Below, in pieces: positions 46,913 to 57,490 of a stretch of DNA of 64,000 nucleotides. The position numbers were made by a program, and so were the translations under genes. Origin of the DNA: Ruegeria atlantica (GTDB taxonomy: Bacteria > Pseudomonadota > Alphaproteobacteria > Rhodobacterales > Rhodobacteraceae); contig NZ_WQBE01000011.1 in NCBI RefSeq assembly GCF_013032005.1, positions 1 to 64,000 of the forward strand, given 5' to 3'. The first letter of the stretch is position 1. The number at the start of each line of letters is the position of its first letter. The notes beneath the pieces are model-generated. The model made no database searches, was not told the origin of the DNA, and saw only the letters and a program-made list of their open reading frames with translations.

Positions 46913-48397
46913 ATGAAAACTGTACTGCCCTGTTTGACGGTAGCTTCCGCAATCCTACTGTCTGGTCAACAAGCCGTTTCGCAGTCTTTCAACGACACAG
47001 GCGATATTCTGGCGAGATCGGCCGAGATCGAGGACATTGAATACACGATCATGGTTCAACGCGCGACGCAGGCCGCAATCTGGGGAATGCCTGCGGCTGG
47101 TATGGTGGACTTCCTGAAAGGCATTCGGCGTGACCTCGGTGGCGACTACAACGATGTCGTTTACCTGAACAAACCCTTCGACTCTAAGCATGGGTTTTTG
47201 ACAGCGAACGACGTGACCGCCTATGCATGGTCGTCGATGACATCTGAACCCGGTCCACTTGTGATCGAGGTGCCGGCGGCAACAGACAACGTCAGCTACT
47301 TTGGAACGATTGTGAACGCCTGGGACGTGCCAATTGTCGATGTTGGGCCGGACGGCCATGACAAGGGAGAAGGGGGCAAGTACCTGATGCTCCCGCCCGG
47401 CTACGAAGGAGAGATGTCGGTCCAGGAACTGACGGATGCGGGCTATATGCCCTTCGAAACTGATACCTACGAGTACGGCTTCTCTTTCCGCCCGAGGCTA
47501 TACAACGGAGCGACGGATGCCGACGCAGCGGACTATGCGCAGACGATCAAGGTCTATTACTTATCGGAAGCGGATAACCCGCCGCCGAACACCTACCACG
47601 AAGCCTCTGAGGTTCCGTATGACTCGCTGCCCTACTACAATCATACCTACTTTCAGGACCTGAACGACTACATTCAAAACAACCCGATCCGTCCGCAAGA
47701 CAAGATCATGGTCAATTTCCTGAAGGATCTTGGGATCGAAAAAGGCAAACCCTTCGAACCGACGGAACGCCAAATCGATGCTATGAACGAGGGGCTTCTA
47801 TTGGCCTATGCCGCCATGCAGCGATACTTCGTTGAGCCCGGTTTAGCGACCGTTCCGCTTTGGGTCGACGAAAGCGGTGACTTGAAGTCGCAGTGGCTGA
47901 TCTGGGACTTTGCCGAGGGGCAAGCCGAGCTTGGCTTCCCATACGAGACCGATACCGAAGTGTTGGTCGATGATCGGGCTGGTGGAAGTTACTTCTGGAT
48001 TACCTATCTGCCCAAGAATCTGGGCGGTGGCACCTTCTATCTCACTGGTCTGCGCGACAGCGCGGGAGACATGTACGACCATACTCAGACTTACAAACTG
48101 AACATCCCTGCAGACACGCCCGCCGAGGATTTCTGGTCCGTGATTGTCTACTCGATGGAGACCAAGAGCTTCATCCGCAATGTGAACCCAGTCGGCCTGT
48201 CGTCGCGGGATGTAGAAACAATGCAGGTCAACGAAGATGGGTCGTATGACATCTACTTTGCTCCCGAAGCACCCGAAGGACAGGAGAGCAATTGGATACC
48301 GACGACGGAACCGTACTTCTTACTGTTTCGACTGTACGGACCTGCTGAAGGCTGGATTGAGAGCGGCTGGGTATTGGGTGATCTTGAGAAAATTTGA
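46913..48397 (+). CDS. Secreted DUF1254/DUF1214 domain protein
   Basis: A 494-residue exported protein. A Sec signal peptide covers residues 1-23 (cleavage near AVSQ). The N-terminal DUF1254 domain has the AIWGMPAAGMVDFL and FLTANDVTAYAW blocks, and the C-terminal DUF1214 domain has DFWSVIVYSMETKSFI and the final GWIESGWVLGDLEKI. The function of these domains is not established. The gene stands alone, with gaps of 215 and 239 bases; the 46698-46912 gap shows nothing recognisable. Confidence 0.9.
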   Translation: MKTVLPCLTVASAILLSGQQAVSQSFNDTGDILARSAEIEDIEYTIMVQRATQAAIWGMPAAGMVDFLKGIRRDLGGDYNDVVYLNKPFDSKHGFLTANDVTAYAWSSMTSEPGPLVIEVPAATDNVSYFGTIVNAWDVPIVDVGPDGHDKGEGGKYLMLPPGYEGEMSVQELTDAGYMPFETDTYEYGFSFRPRLYNGATDADAADYAQTIKVYYLSEADNPPPNTYHEASEVPYDSLPYYNHTYFQDLNDYIQNNPIRPQDKIMVNFLKDLGIEKGKPFEPTERQIDAMNEGLLLAYAAMQRYFVEPGLATVPLWVDESGDLKSQWLIWDFAEGQAELGFPYETDTEVLVDDRAGGSYFWITYLPKNLGGGTFYLTGLRDSAGDMYDHTQTYKLNIPADTPAEDFWSVIVYSMETKSFIRNVNPVGLSSRDVETMQVNEDGSYDIYFAPEAPEGQESNWIPTTEPYFLLFRLYGPAEGWIESGWVLGDLEKI

Positions 48398-48581
48398 ACA
48401 CGCCCAAGTCAGAAAGCTGTCCGAGTAGCGGGTCAAGACGCGATTCCGCGTGATGTCTGCTTTGTCCGCACAGCCGACGTTATGTTGGATTCACCGTGTG
48501 GCAATGTCGGAGTTGCTTATGCGCGGTCGGGATTAGAGTCAGAAAATTTCGTTCAAGACAGTTAAGGTTCGTGGTATTTCA

Positions 48582-48613
48582 CAAAAAAACAGCGGCCCAA
48601 TTGAGCCGCTGTT
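48582..48613 (-). terminator. Intrinsic terminator of the rimP-nusA-infB operon
   Basis: AACAGCGGC (48588-48596) pairs with GCCGCTGTT (48605-48613). On the minus strand the stem is followed by a run of T. It lies 23 bases after the infB stop. Confidence 0.9.
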
Positions 48614-48636
48614 TTCATTTCCCATACAAAGCAGGA

Positions 48637-51111
48637 TCAATCCAGCGTACGCGTAACCTCTTCGCGCTCGAAGATTTCGATCACGTCACCTGCGCGGATA
48701 TCGTCGTAGTTTTCGAACGCCATACCGCATTCCTGACCCGACTGAACCTCGGACACTTCGTCCTTAAAGCGTTTCAGCGTCTTCAGCGTGCCTTCGTGGA
48801 TCACCACGTTGTCGCGCAGCAGGCGGACGCCTGCGGAACGACGCGCCACACCTTCGGTGACCAGACAGCCAGCAACCTTGCCGACGCCGGTAACCTTGAA
48901 GACTTCGCGGATCTCAGCGTAACCGATGAACTTTTCGCGGATCTCGGCGCTCAGCAGGCCCGAAGCGGCGGCTTTCACGTCGTCGACCAAATCGTAGATC
49001 ACCGAGTAATAACGGATTTCCACACCCTTCTGGTTCGCAGTGTTCCGCGCCGAAGCATTGGCACGCACGTTAAACCCAAAGATCGGGGCACCCGACGCTT
49101 CGGCCAGGCCGACATCGGTTTCGGTAATCGCACCAACGCCCGAGTGCAGAACGCGCACGCGCACTTCTTCGTTGCCGATCTTTTCCATCGCCTGAACGAT
49201 GGCCTCGGCCGAACCTTGTACGTCCGCTTTCATCAGAATCGGCAGCTCGGTGACGTTTTCGTCTTCCTTGGCCTTCTGCATCAGCTGCTCAAGGGTGGTC
49301 GCGGCACCAGCGGCAGCGCGTTTGTCCTTGGCGGCCTGTTCACGATAAGCGGCAATCTCACGGGCTTGTGCTTCGGTCTCGGTCACGTTCAGAACGTCAC
49401 CGGCCTCGGGCGTGCCGTTCAGACCCAGAACCTCGACCGGGACCGAGGGGCCAGCTTCTTTGACGCGGTCGCCCTTGTCGTTGATCAGCGCGCGGACCTT
49501 ACCGTATTGCTCACCCACAACGAAGATATCGCCCTGGCGCAGCGTGCCGTTCTGAACCAGAACGGTGGCGACGGGGCCACGGCCCACATCCAGCTGCGCC
49601 TCGATCACAGCACCTTGGGCGGCGCGGTCGGGGTTGGCTTTCAGCTCCAGAATCTCGGCCTGCAGCGCGATGGCTTCCAGCAATTCATCAAGGCCCTGAC
49701 CGGTGATGGCGGACACTTCGACGTCCTGAACCTCACCCGACATTTTCTCAACGATCACTTCGTGTTGCAACAGATCGGTGCGCACTTTGTCCGGGTTTGC
49801 ATCCGGCTTGTCGACCTTGTTGATCGCCACGATCATCGGCACTTCGGCCGCTTTGGCGTGATTGATCGCTTCGATCGTCTGCGGCATCACCGCGTCGTCA
49901 GCAGCCACAACCAGCACCACGATATCCGTGACCTGAGCCCCGCGCGAACGCATCGAGGTAAAGGCCGCGTGGCCTGGCGTATCCAGGAAGGTCAGCGTAG
50001 TGCCGCCATCGGTTTTCACCTGATAGGCACCGATATGCTGGGTGATGCCTCCAGCCTCACCGGCAACAACGCGCGCATCGCGAATCGCATCCAGCAACGA
50101 GGTCTTACCGTGGTCGACGTGACCCATGATGGTGATGACCGGCGGACGCGGCTGCAGATCTTCTTCGCTGTCTTCGACCTCTTTGATGACGTCTTCGACA
50201 TCCGAATCGGAAACACGCGTGACCTTGTGGCCAAACTCTTCGATGATCAGCTCGGCGGTATCGGCGTCGATGGTTTGGTTCTGCGTGACCATCATGCCCA
50301 TGTTCATCAGCGATTTGACCACATCAGCCACACGCTCGGCCATACGGTTGGCCAGTTCGGACACTGTGATCGCCTCGGGCAGTTGCACGTCGCGGATTAC
50401 CTTTTCCCGCTCGACCGGGCCGCCCATGGCTTTCTGACGCGCTCGCTCCTGCTTGCGCTTCATCGACGCCATCGAGCGCTGACGGCTACCTTCGCCACCG
50501 GTGGCCTGACCCAGTGTCAGCTTGCCGGAACGACGATTGTCATCACGGCCCTTGCCGCGACCGCGCTGTTCACGTTCACGGTCCTGCTTGCGCGGGGTGG
50601 CGGCCGGGGCTGGTTTGCTGGCCGGTGCGCGCGCCGCTTTGGGTTCTTCGGCAGCTGGGGCAGCAGCGGCACGTTTGGCGGATTCTGCCGCCTCTTTGCG
50701 CTTGCGCTCTTCCTCTTCGGCCTTGGCGCGGGCGCGCTCTTCAGCTTCGCGCTGTTCGCGCTCTTTTGCTTCTTGCTCGGCACGACGACGGGCGCGTTCT
50801 TCCTCACGCGCCTTTTCGGCGGCTTCACGCGCTGCGGCCTCTTCGACTTCGCGGGCCTTGGCGGCCTGCAGTGCCTTCATCCGGCGCGCCATTTCCGCGT
50901 CAGAGATACCTGCAGGGCGACGCGACGGATCACCCGACGGCGTTGCTCCGCCTCCCGGTTTGCCGGCGCCCGGCTTGGGAACCACCACGCGCTTGCGTTT
51001 GGTTTCCACTACGACATTCTTGGTGCGTCCGTGGCTGAAACTCTGTTTCACATTTCCGGGGCGTGCCCCACCACGAAGACCCAATGTCTTTTTGCCGTCA
51101 TTCTCGCTCAT
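48637..51111 (-). CDS. infB: Translation initiation factor IF-2
   Basis: An 824-residue GTPase that brings fMet-tRNA to the 30S subunit. The N-terminal 260 residues are low-complexity, rich in Lys, Arg, Glu and Ala, with a coiled-coil-like stretch; IF2_N motifs follow. The G domain has GHVDHGKT (near residue 330), DTPGHAAF and NKVD. Beta-barrel and C-terminal tRNA-binding domains complete it. It is the last gene of the operon and follows ylxR after eight bases. Confidence 0.98.
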   Translation of the reverse strand: MSENDGKKTLGLRGGARPGNVKQSFSHGRTKNVVVETKRKRVVVPKPGAGKPGGGATPSGDPSRRPAGISDAEMARRMKALQAAKAREVEEAAAREAAEKAREEERARRRAEQEAKEREQREAEERARAKAEEEERKRKEAAESAKRAAAAPAAEEPKAARAPASKPAPAATPRKQDREREQRGRGKGRDDNRRSGKLTLGQATGGEGSRQRSMASMKRKQERARQKAMGGPVEREKVIRDVQLPEAITVSELANRMAERVADVVKSLMNMGMMVTQNQTIDADTAELIIEEFGHKVTRVSDSDVEDVIKEVEDSEEDLQPRPPVITIMGHVDHGKTSLLDAIRDARVVAGEAGGITQHIGAYQVKTDGGTTLTFLDTPGHAAFTSMRSRGAQVTDIVVLVVAADDAVMPQTIEAINHAKAAEVPMIVAINKVDKPDANPDKVRTDLLQHEVIVEKMSGEVQDVEVSAITGQGLDELLEAIALQAEILELKANPDRAAQGAVIEAQLDVGRGPVATVLVQNGTLRQGDIFVVGEQYGKVRALINDKGDRVKEAGPSVPVEVLGLNGTPEAGDVLNVTETEAQAREIAAYREQAAKDKRAAAGAATTLEQLMQKAKEDENVTELPILMKADVQGSAEAIVQAMEKIGNEEVRVRVLHSGVGAITETDVGLAEASGAPIFGFNVRANASARNTANQKGVEIRYYSVIYDLVDDVKAAASGLLSAEIREKFIGYAEIREVFKVTGVGKVAGCLVTEGVARRSAGVRLLRDNVVIHEGTLKTLKRFKDEVSEVQSGQECGMAFENYDDIRAGDVIEIFEREEVTRTLD

Positions 51112-51119
51112 AAAGCTTT

Positions 51120-51743
51120 TTACCCTTCCGCGCGGCCCCTGCCGCCGTCATCCGTTTCGCGCAAGCCACGCAGGCGCTGCGCTTCCTCTACAACACGTTT
51201 GGCGAGTCCACCAGAGGCCATGGCCGCATGAATCACGGTTTGGCGCCCAAATGCCTGTCCTAACTCGTCTGCGGTCAGCCAACCGATGTATTTTCCAAAG
51301 TGCGGCGTGCTGAGTTTCGACTTGCCGCGCCCCGATCCATCGCTGGCCTGAATCAGCACTTGTGCCTCTTCCCGGTCCAGCCATGTCTTGACCTTTTCGT
51401 ACCCAGCGACCGCGTCACCGGACTTGCGCGCCAGGCTCAACAGCTCGATCACCCGGCGCGAAACCTGTTTTTCGACCTCATCGGTCAAATCCTGTGGCAC
51501 GCTGACTTGCGCTTTGAACCCGCGGGCGAACAGCTTCTTGCCAACGGCCTTGTCCAGTGCAGCGCGATCCGCCGCCACATAGACTCCGCGACCCGGCAAT
51601 TTCGCCGCAACATCCGGATAGACCTGTCCGTCCGGCCCCGTCACAAAGCGTATCAACCCATATTTAGGTTGAATGTCGCCCGTGGCGATGCACTTGCGTT
51701 CAGGTCCTTCGGACCGATCCTTATGGACGCCACCGCGACCCAT
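51120..51743 (-). CDS. YlxR-type RNA-binding protein with L7Ae-like domain
   Basis: A 207-residue protein. The N-terminal YlxR domain (DUF448, about 12-85) has [19 protein letters not shown] and [12 protein letters not shown]. The C-terminal half has an L7Ae/L30e-like fold ([21 protein letters not shown]). Its place between nusA and infB is conserved in bacteria. It probably binds RNA; its exact role is not settled. Confidence 0.92.
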   Translation of the reverse strand: MGRGGVHKDRSEGPERKCIATGDIQPKYGLIRFVTGPDGQVYPDVAAKLPGRGVYVAADRAALDKAVGKKLFARGFKAQVSVPQDLTDEVEKQVSRRVIELLSLARKSGDAVAGYEKVKTWLDREEAQVLIQASDGSGRGKSKLSTPHFGKYIGWLTADELGQAFGRQTVIHAAMASGGLAKRVVEEAQRLRGLRETDDGGRGRAEG

Positions 51744-51765
51744 GCGCGCACCCCGAGGCCTGAGA

Positions 51766-53379
51766 TCAGGCCTCGGCCTCCTCGTCTACTGCTTCGCCAT
51801 CTTCTTCGGCTTGTTCCAGCTCGGCGGGATCGACCCAGCCCAGCATGATACGTGCGGTCATGACCAGATCCTGTGCTTCTTCCAGCGTAACGCCGAAAGG
51901 CTCAAGCACACCGTCATCCTTGATTCGCTCACCATCGACCGTGGTCCAGCCGCCGGCCAGTTCCCAATCGGCGCAGGTGGCAAAATCCTCAAGCGTTTTT
52001 ACGTCGTCCTTTGCCAGCGCTTCCACCATCTGGGGTGTCAGGCCTTCGAATCCAATAAGGCTGTCCTCGGCACCCAAGGCACGGGCTGCGTCCAGCGCTG
52101 CCTTTGCCTGGGCTTCCAGGAATTCGCGTGCGCGGGTTTGCAGCTCCTGCGCAGTGCCTTCGTCGACGCCGTCAATGACCAGCAGCTCTTCCAGCTCGAC
52201 ATAGGCGACCTCTTCGAGGTTGGTAAAGCCTTCGGACACCAGCAGCTGTGCAAAGAATTCGTCCAGATCCAGGCTTTCCATGAACAGCTGGGTACGGGCT
52301 TCGAACTCTTTCTGACGACGCGCCGATTCTTCGGCCTCGGTCATGATGTCGATATCCAGATTTGTCAGCTGGCTGGCCAGACGCACGTTCTGACCGCGGC
52401 GACCGATTGCGAGGCTCAGCTGTTCCTCAGGCACAACAACTTCGATCTTGCCGGCTTCTTCGTCCAGAACCACCTTGGAAACCTCGGCGGGCTGCAGCGC
52501 GTTCACCAAGAAGGTCGGCTGGTCTTCGTTCCACGGGATGATGTCGATCTTTTCGCCTTGCAGCTCGTTCACAACGGCCTGCACGCGGCTGCCGCGCATA
52601 CCAACGCAGGCACCGACGGGATCGATGGACCCATCGTACGAAATCACGGCAATCTTGGCGCGGGAGCCGGGGTCACGGGCCACGGCCTTGACCTCGATGA
52701 TGCCGTCATAGATTTCCGGCACTTCCATCTTGAACAGCTCGGCCATGAATTCCGGCGCAGTGCGCGACAGGAAGATCTGGTGGCCACGAACCTCGCGGCG
52801 CACTTCCTTGATATAGGCACGCACGCGGTCATTCGGGCGATAGCTTTCGCGGCCGATCTTGTCATTGCGGCGCAGAACGGCTTCGGCACCGCCCAGATCG
52901 ACGATGACATTGCCAAACTCTTCGCGCTTAACCGCACCGTTGATGATGGTACCCGCACGATCCTTGAATTCTTCGTACTGACGGTCGCGCTCAGCTTCGC
53001 GAACCTTTTGCAGGATGACCTGCTTGGCGGACTGAGCAGCAATCCGGCCCATTTCAACCGGGGGAACCTCTTCGACGAAGACGTCGCCGACCTCGGGCGC
53101 TTCCATGTACTGCTTGGCTTGCTCGACGGTCATCTCGGCCTGGTAGTTCTCAAGCTCCTCATCCTCGACCACGGTGCGAACGCGGGTGAACGTCGCTTTG
53201 CCGGTCTTGCGATCGATGCTGACGCGGATATCCATCTCGGCGCCGTAACGGCTCTTGGCGGCACGGGCGAGCGATTCTTCCATCGCTTCGACAACCAGAC
53301 CGGGGTCGATCATCTTTTCGCGGGCCACGGCCTCGGCGGTCTGCAGCAGCTCCAGCTGGTTGGCTGAGGTGATTGCCAT
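51766..53379 (-). CDS. nusA: Transcription termination/antitermination factor NusA
   Basis: A 537-residue protein with the N-terminal RNA-polymerase-binding domain (about 1-125), S1 domain (about 130-200), two KH domains ([18 protein letters not shown], then [15 protein letters not shown]) and two helix-hairpin-helix repeats at the C-terminus. It modulates pausing and termination. Its start overlaps the rimP stop, and it lies 22 bases before ylxR. Confidence 0.98.
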   Translation of the reverse strand: MAITSANQLELLQTAEAVAREKMIDPGLVVEAMEESLARAAKSRYGAEMDIRVSIDRKTGKATFTRVRTVVEDEELENYQAEMTVEQAKQYMEAPEVGDVFVEEVPPVEMGRIAAQSAKQVILQKVREAERDRQYEEFKDRAGTIINGAVKREEFGNVIVDLGGAEAVLRRNDKIGRESYRPNDRVRAYIKEVRREVRGHQIFLSRTAPEFMAELFKMEVPEIYDGIIEVKAVARDPGSRAKIAVISYDGSIDPVGACVGMRGSRVQAVVNELQGEKIDIIPWNEDQPTFLVNALQPAEVSKVVLDEEAGKIEVVVPEEQLSLAIGRRGQNVRLASQLTNLDIDIMTEAEESARRQKEFEARTQLFMESLDLDEFFAQLLVSEGFTNLEEVAYVELEELLVIDGVDEGTAQELQTRAREFLEAQAKAALDAARALGAEDSLIGFEGLTPQMVEALAKDDVKTLEDFATCADWELAGGWTTVDGERIKDDGVLEPFGVTLEEAQDLVMTARIMLGWVDPAELEQAEEDGEAVDEEAEA

Positions 53380-53969
53380 CAGTTCGTCTCCTCTTCGGAC
53401 CCTTCGGTCTCAATCTCGTCGAAAGCGTTTTCGTTCAGGGCACCGGCGTCCTTGCGCTGGCGCAACATTTCCTTGATCAGGTCATCGGTCAAAACCAGCT
53501 TGGCATCGCTTAGCCAGTCGAATTGCAGACCAATGGTGATTGTCTCGGACCCTTCGGGGATGTTGATCAGAACCTCATCCCCTTCGATCCCAGCCAGCTC
53601 ACCCTTGAACCGGCGGCGGCCATCGATCAGCTCGGCGGTCTCGATCTTGGCCTCATACCCCTCGAACATCTCAAAATCCTTGAGACGGGTCAGAGGACGA
53701 TCAATGCCCGGGCTTGAAACCTCAAGCGTATAGGCGTCAAGAATCGGATCTTCGACATCCAGCGTGGCGCTAACCGCGTTCGAAATTTCGGCGCAATCAT
53801 CCACTTCGATGCCGCCATCAGGCTTGTCGGCCATGATTTGCATCGTGGTGGTCTTGCCACTCATCAGGCGGATGCGGACCAGCTCATACCCCAGATCTTC
53901 GATCACGGGGGTGATGATCTCGGCCAGCCGCCGATCAATCGCCGCTTTGGCTATCAGGTCGTTTGTCAT
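53379..53969 (-). CDS. rimP: Ribosome maturation factor RimP
   Basis: A 196-residue 30S assembly factor. Family blocks: [37 protein letters not shown] and [21 protein letters not shown]. The ATG at 53969 ([10 protein letters not shown]) is chosen over a start 108 bases further upstream. It is the first gene of the rimP-nusA-ylxR-infB operon. Confidence 0.96.
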   Translation of the reverse strand: MTNDLIAKAAIDRRLAEIITPVIEDLGYELVRIRLMSGKTTTMQIMADKPDGGIEVDDCAEISNAVSATLDVEDPILDAYTLEVSSPGIDRPLTRLKDFEMFEGYEAKIETAELIDGRRRFKGELAGIEGDEVLINIPEGSETITIGLQFDWLSDAKLVLTDDLIKEMLRQRKDAGALNENAFDEIETEGSEEETN

Positions 53970-53997
53970 CAGGTGCTCTACCCTGTCATACGGGCAC

Positions 53998-54020
53998 AAA
54001 AAAACGGGCGCGCGGCCCGT
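53998..54020 (-). terminator. Intrinsic terminator of the pip operon
   Basis: ACGGGC (54004-54009) pairs with GCCCGT (54015-54020), with seven T following on the minus strand. It separates the pip and binding-protein genes from rimP. Confidence 0.8.
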
Positions 54021-54128
54021 CGAAATTTCCGGTGGAGCCCCGGACCGAAGCCCGACACGCCGCTGTTGCAACTGCATATACGCAGGGTTTCCCGAATCTG
54101 CAACCCCCGGTGCAAGACGTGATCGGAT

Positions 54129-54950
54129 TTACGCCATCCACCACCGTTCGGCGATGCGGCCATCGTCCAGTGCGCGGCCCGCCCCGATCTGGCGCGGCAT
54201 GCCCACATGTGGGGCCACGGCCAGTGCCATATCCGATTCGCTTGGGTGAAAACGCAGCCCGCGCTGGCCTTTCAACTCGCCGCCTGAGGGCAGCGCCGCC
54301 ACGTCGACGAACCCGTCGCGCAACGCCTCGGCCCGGACACGGGCGTCGGGGATGACAATGATTTCGAACGTCTCGGCCCACCCGGCCTTGCCGTCCTTAT
54401 AGTGCCCGACCACCTTGCGGCCCAGGAAATGACGATCATCCTCGGCGCGTTCCACGCGGTAGCATCCGGTGCCATTGGCCGCGTGCAAAGGCGTCACGCC
54501 TTGTCCGTCGCGGGTGATGACAAAGCGGCTATCGGCCAGAAGGAAGGGCAGGCCCGGATTTGCCTCAGCCAGTTCAAGCTGTACCTGATTGGGCGATACG
54601 GCTTCGACCCGCCCAACAATGCCCAGAACTGCCATCACATCCGCAACGTCCAGCGGCACGCCATCGTGAAAGGTAACACCCTTGCGCAGATCGAACTGCC
54701 AGACCCGCGCATCCGCGTCCGTGTGCCAACCCGTCGCAAGCTCACCGCGCAAGGTGCCATCTGGGGCAATTTCGGTCAGATTATCAAACACCGCCCCACG
54801 GGCCACCTGTTCCAAGCTGTCATCGCGTGGCACAGCCAGCCGCAGTGCACCACCGGCCTTAGGCGTATCCGCCAGCGACGCCCCCGTGGCCGCCAGCAAA
54901 GCTGCGGCAGCACCCGAGGCAAACAGAGCACGACGGTCAATCCGGGTCAT
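54129..54950 (-). CDS. Short family 5 solute-binding protein (half size)
   Basis: A 273-residue protein similar to the N-terminal lobe of oligopeptide/nickel-type (DppA/OppA) binding proteins: GGALRLAVPRDD, NLTEIAPDGTLRGELATGW and FDLRKGVTFHDGVPLDVADV. A Tat-like signal is present (RIDRRALFASG, then hydrophobic to about residue 27). Full family members have about 500 residues; here the second lobe is mostly missing, and no permease or ATPase gene is nearby. It overlaps the pip gene end by four bases, so both are translated together. It may be a shortened, still expressed protein with a new role. Confidence 0.8.
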   Translation of the reverse strand: MTRIDRRALFASGAAAALLAATGASLADTPKAGGALRLAVPRDDSLEQVARGAVFDNLTEIAPDGTLRGELATGWHTDADARVWQFDLRKGVTFHDGVPLDVADVMAVLGIVGRVEAVSPNQVQLELAEANPGLPFLLADSRFVITRDGQGVTPLHAANGTGCYRVERAEDDRHFLGRKVVGHYKDGKAGWAETFEIIVIPDARVRAEALRDGFVDVAALPSGGELKGQRGLRFHPSESDMALAVAPHVGMPRQIGAGRALDDGRIAERWWMA

Positions 54951-55924
54951 ACCACCCCCTCGGCCACGCGATCCATGATCCGGACCAGCTCGGCGCTGAT
55001 ACCGGGTTCAGACAGGGCGTGGCCTGCGTTGCGGACCATCTTCAGTTCGGCATTGGGCCAGCGTTCGGCCAGATTCCACGCGGCCTGTGGTGGGCAGATC
55101 ATGTCATAGCGACCCTGCACGATATGGCCGGGGATATGAGCGATCTTGTCCATCTGGTCCAGAATCTGACCGTCCTTCTCAAGGAAGGCGCTATTGATAA
55201 AATAGTGATTCTCAAGCCGCGCAAAGGCCCGCGCGTATTCGCCAGGGCTTTCCCCCGTCCCGCCTTGGGCATGAATTGAAGCCAGCGCGTTCTCCCACGC
55301 GGACCAGGCCCGCCCATACAGGATTTCCGTGGCCCGATCCCCCGAAAACAGGCGTTTGTTATAAGCAGCGATCGTGTCGGTCAGCTCAGCCTCGGTCAGC
55401 AGAGCGGTGAATTTCGCCCATTGCTCGGGCCAGAACTTACCTGCGCCGCCGCCATAGAACCAATCAAGCTCGGCCTGTGTGGCCAGAAACACGCCGCGCA
55501 GCACCAGACGGCTCACACGATCCGGGTGCGCCTGTGCATAGATCAGCGCCAGAGTCGCGCCCCAACTGCCGCCAAACACAGCCCAATCCTCGATATCCAG
55601 CAGGGTGCGCAACCGTTCGATATCGGCCACCAGATGCCATGTCGTATTGTCGGTCACCGACGCATGGGGCCGCGATCGGCCACAGCCGCGCTGATCGAAT
55701 AGAATCACCCTATAGACGCTGGGATCGAAATAACGGCGCATCGCCGGGCTGCAGCCGCCGCCCGGCCCGCCATGCAGCACCACAACCGGTATCCCCTTTG
55801 GATTGCCGCATTGTTCCATATAAATGCGATGCCCTTCGCCCATATCCACCATGCGCTGATCGAACGGGTCGATCGGCGGGTACAGATATTGCACTGCGCG
55901 CTTTTGGTCCGGGTACTTGTCCAT
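54947..55924 (-). CDS. pip: Proline iminopeptidase
   Basis: A 325-residue alpha/beta hydrolase of peptidase family S33. The oxyanion block is HGGPGGGCSPAMRRYFDP, the nucleophile block GGSWGATLAL (near residue 117), and GDRATEILYGRAWSAWE lies in the cap domain. It releases N-terminal proline from peptides in the cytoplasm. It is co-translated with the short binding protein and divergent from ubiG with a 48-base gap. Confidence 0.94.
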   Translation of the reverse strand: MDKYPDQKRAVQYLYPPIDPFDQRMVDMGEGHRIYMEQCGNPKGIPVVVLHGGPGGGCSPAMRRYFDPSVYRVILFDQRGCGRSRPHASVTDNTTWHLVADIERLRTLLDIEDWAVFGGSWGATLALIYAQAHPDRVSRLVLRGVFLATQAELDWFYGGGAGKFWPEQWAKFTALLTEAELTDTIAAYNKRLFSGDRATEILYGRAWSAWENALASIHAQGGTGESPGEYARAFARLENHYFINSAFLEKDGQILDQMDKIAHIPGHIVQGRYDMICPPQAAWNLAERWPNAELKMVRNAGHALSEPGISAELVRIMDRVAEGVV

Positions 55925-55972
55925 TATGGCCCTATATAGTCCTTAAACGTAAAAGAGCATACGGAGACAGGA

Positions 55973-56719
55973 ATGCAAGCGCATCCGAACACTGTGGATC
56001 CATCCGAGATCGCAAAATTCGAAGCGATGGCCGCAGAATGGTGGGATCCTCACGGGAAATTCAAACCGCTGCACATGATGAATCCGTGCCGTCTGGATTA
56101 TATCACACAGCAGATCGCGGGCGAATTTGACCGGGATTTGACCGCGCCGAACCCGTTTCAAGGCCTGCGTTTGCTGGATATCGGCTGCGGCGGAGGGCTG
56201 CTGAGCGAACCGATGGCGCGCCTTGGGGCCGAGGTCGTGGGCGCCGACGCCGCCGAGGGCAACCTGCCCGTTGCGCGCATCCACGCGGAACAGTCCGGGC
56301 TGGACATCGACTATCGCCACACCACTGCCGAGGCGTTGGCCGAGGCGGGCGAGCAATTTGATGTGGTGCTGAACATGGAAGTGGTCGAGCACGTGGCCGA
56401 TCCGCTGTCCTATCTGACCGCAACGCGGCAATTGCTGAAACCCGGCGGGTTGGAGATTTGTTCCACCATCAACCGCAACCCGAAATCGTATGCTATGGCG
56501 ATCGTCGGGGCCGAGGTCGTCATGCGCTGGCTGCCGCGGGGTACGCATGAGTGGAACAAGTTCATCACCCCCGATGAGCTGTTCGACCTGCTGCGCCAAG
56601 CCGGGCTGGAGCCGGTGGACCGCAAGGGGTTCGTATTCAACCCGATTCTTTGGAGTTGGTCGATCTCGGACCGGGATCTGAGCGTCAATTACGTCACAGC
56701 CAGCATTCGCCCAGAGTAA
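55973..56719 (+). CDS. ubiG: Ubiquinone O-methyltransferase UbiG
   Basis: A 248-residue SAM-dependent methyltransferase that performs both O-methylations of ubiquinone synthesis. Blocks: [24 protein letters not shown], the SAM motif [19 protein letters not shown] near residue 65, and [14 protein letters not shown]. It lies nine bases before a YciI-like gene. It is far from ubiE-ubiB in this window but belongs to the same pathway. Confidence 0.97.
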   Translation: MQAHPNTVDPSEIAKFEAMAAEWWDPHGKFKPLHMMNPCRLDYITQQIAGEFDRDLTAPNPFQGLRLLDIGCGGGLLSEPMARLGAEVVGADAAEGNLPVARIHAEQSGLDIDYRHTTAEALAEAGEQFDVVLNMEVVEHVADPLSYLTATRQLLKPGGLEICSTINRNPKSYAMAIVGAEVVMRWLPRGTHEWNKFITPDELFDLLRQAGLEPVDRKGFVFNPILWSWSISDRDLSVNYVTASIRPE

Positions 56720-56728
56720 GGACTTTTT

Positions 56729-57034
56729 ATGTCAGTAATCCCTGAAGGTTGCAGCCTGTTCGTCGTAGACATCGAATACATTGTACCAATGAATCAGGTG
56801 GAACCCGTAATCGACTCGCATATGGATTTTGTGCACGCGTCATATAAAGATGGCCGGTTCCTGATGTCCGGGCCCAAGGTTCCACGCAGTGGCGGTCTGA
56901 TCGTGATGACCGCCGACAGCCGGGAGGAGGCTGAGAAGTATCTGGAACATGACCCGTTCGCACAAGAAAAGGTTGCCAAATTTCGCGTGACCGAGTTCCG
57001 GGCGTCCAACCTGCATCCCGCTTTGAAAGCCTGA
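56729..57034 (+). CDS. YciI-like protein
   Basis: A 101-residue protein of the YciI superfamily (dimeric ferredoxin-like fold). Typical features are the central His in DSHMDFVHASYKDGRFLMSGP and the later DPFAQEKVAKF block. It follows ubiG after nine bases. Its function is unknown; family members include small hydrolases or dehalogenase-like enzymes. It converges with the marR gene, whose stop is one base away. Confidence 0.85.
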   Translation: MSVIPEGCSLFVVDIEYIVPMNQVEPVIDSHMDFVHASYKDGRFLMSGPKVPRSGGLIVMTADSREEAEKYLEHDPFAQEKVAKFRVTEFRASNLHPALKA

Positions 57035-57035
57035 C

Positions 57036-57476
57036 TCACTCGTCTTCGAGTCGGATTCTCAAATCCCGCAGCACCGGCAGCGTGCTGCGGACACGCTCCA
57101 GCCCCAGCTCTCCGACCACGCGGTTGATCAGCGGCGCAATCGACGAAATTGCCTGATCGCGCGCACGACGACCGGCGGGGCTGATCGCGACCATCTTGCG
57201 GCGGGCGTCGTCCCAGTCGGGGCGGATGTGGATGTATCCGGCCCATTCCAGCTTGGCCAAGGTGTTGGTCATCGCCCCTCGGGTCACGTGGAACGTATTG
57301 GCCAGCTGCGCGGGGCTGCGCTCATCCCCGACAAACACCAGATGGTTCAGCACCGAGAAATGCGAAATTTCCATGCCCTTGGGCAACACCCGGCTCAGCC
57401 GGTTGCGCAATAGTTGATCGGCGGTCAGGATCTCGCTGAACAGCGTGACCGCAAGGGCATTATGTTCGTCAGTCAT
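57036..57476 (-). CDS. MarR-family transcriptional regulator
   Basis: A 146-residue winged-helix regulator: AQLANTFHVTRGAMTNTLAKLEWAGYI is the recognition helix block, and DDARRKMVAISPAGRRA the wing. It is the last gene of the minus-strand group comF-grxC-nit-marR. The ligand is unknown. Confidence 0.92.
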   Translation of the reverse strand: MTDEHNALAVTLFSEILTADQLLRNRLSRVLPKGMEISHFSVLNHLVFVGDERSPAQLANTFHVTRGAMTNTLAKLEWAGYIHIRPDWDDARRKMVAISPAGRRARDQAISSIAPLINRVVGELGLERVRSTLPVLRDLRIRLEDE

Positions 57477-57490
57477 GGTCCGGTTCTGGA

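Noticed and set aside
48496-51231. A 911-codon plus-strand open frame opposite infB
   Set aside because: It is antisense to infB, whose domains are unmistakable. The composition (rich in His, Arg, Gly, Phe) is typical of a shadow frame in GC-rich DNA; it has no domain.
51673-53367. A 564-codon plus-strand open frame opposite nusA
   Set aside because: Antisense shadow of nusA; no family resemblance and no ribosome binding site.
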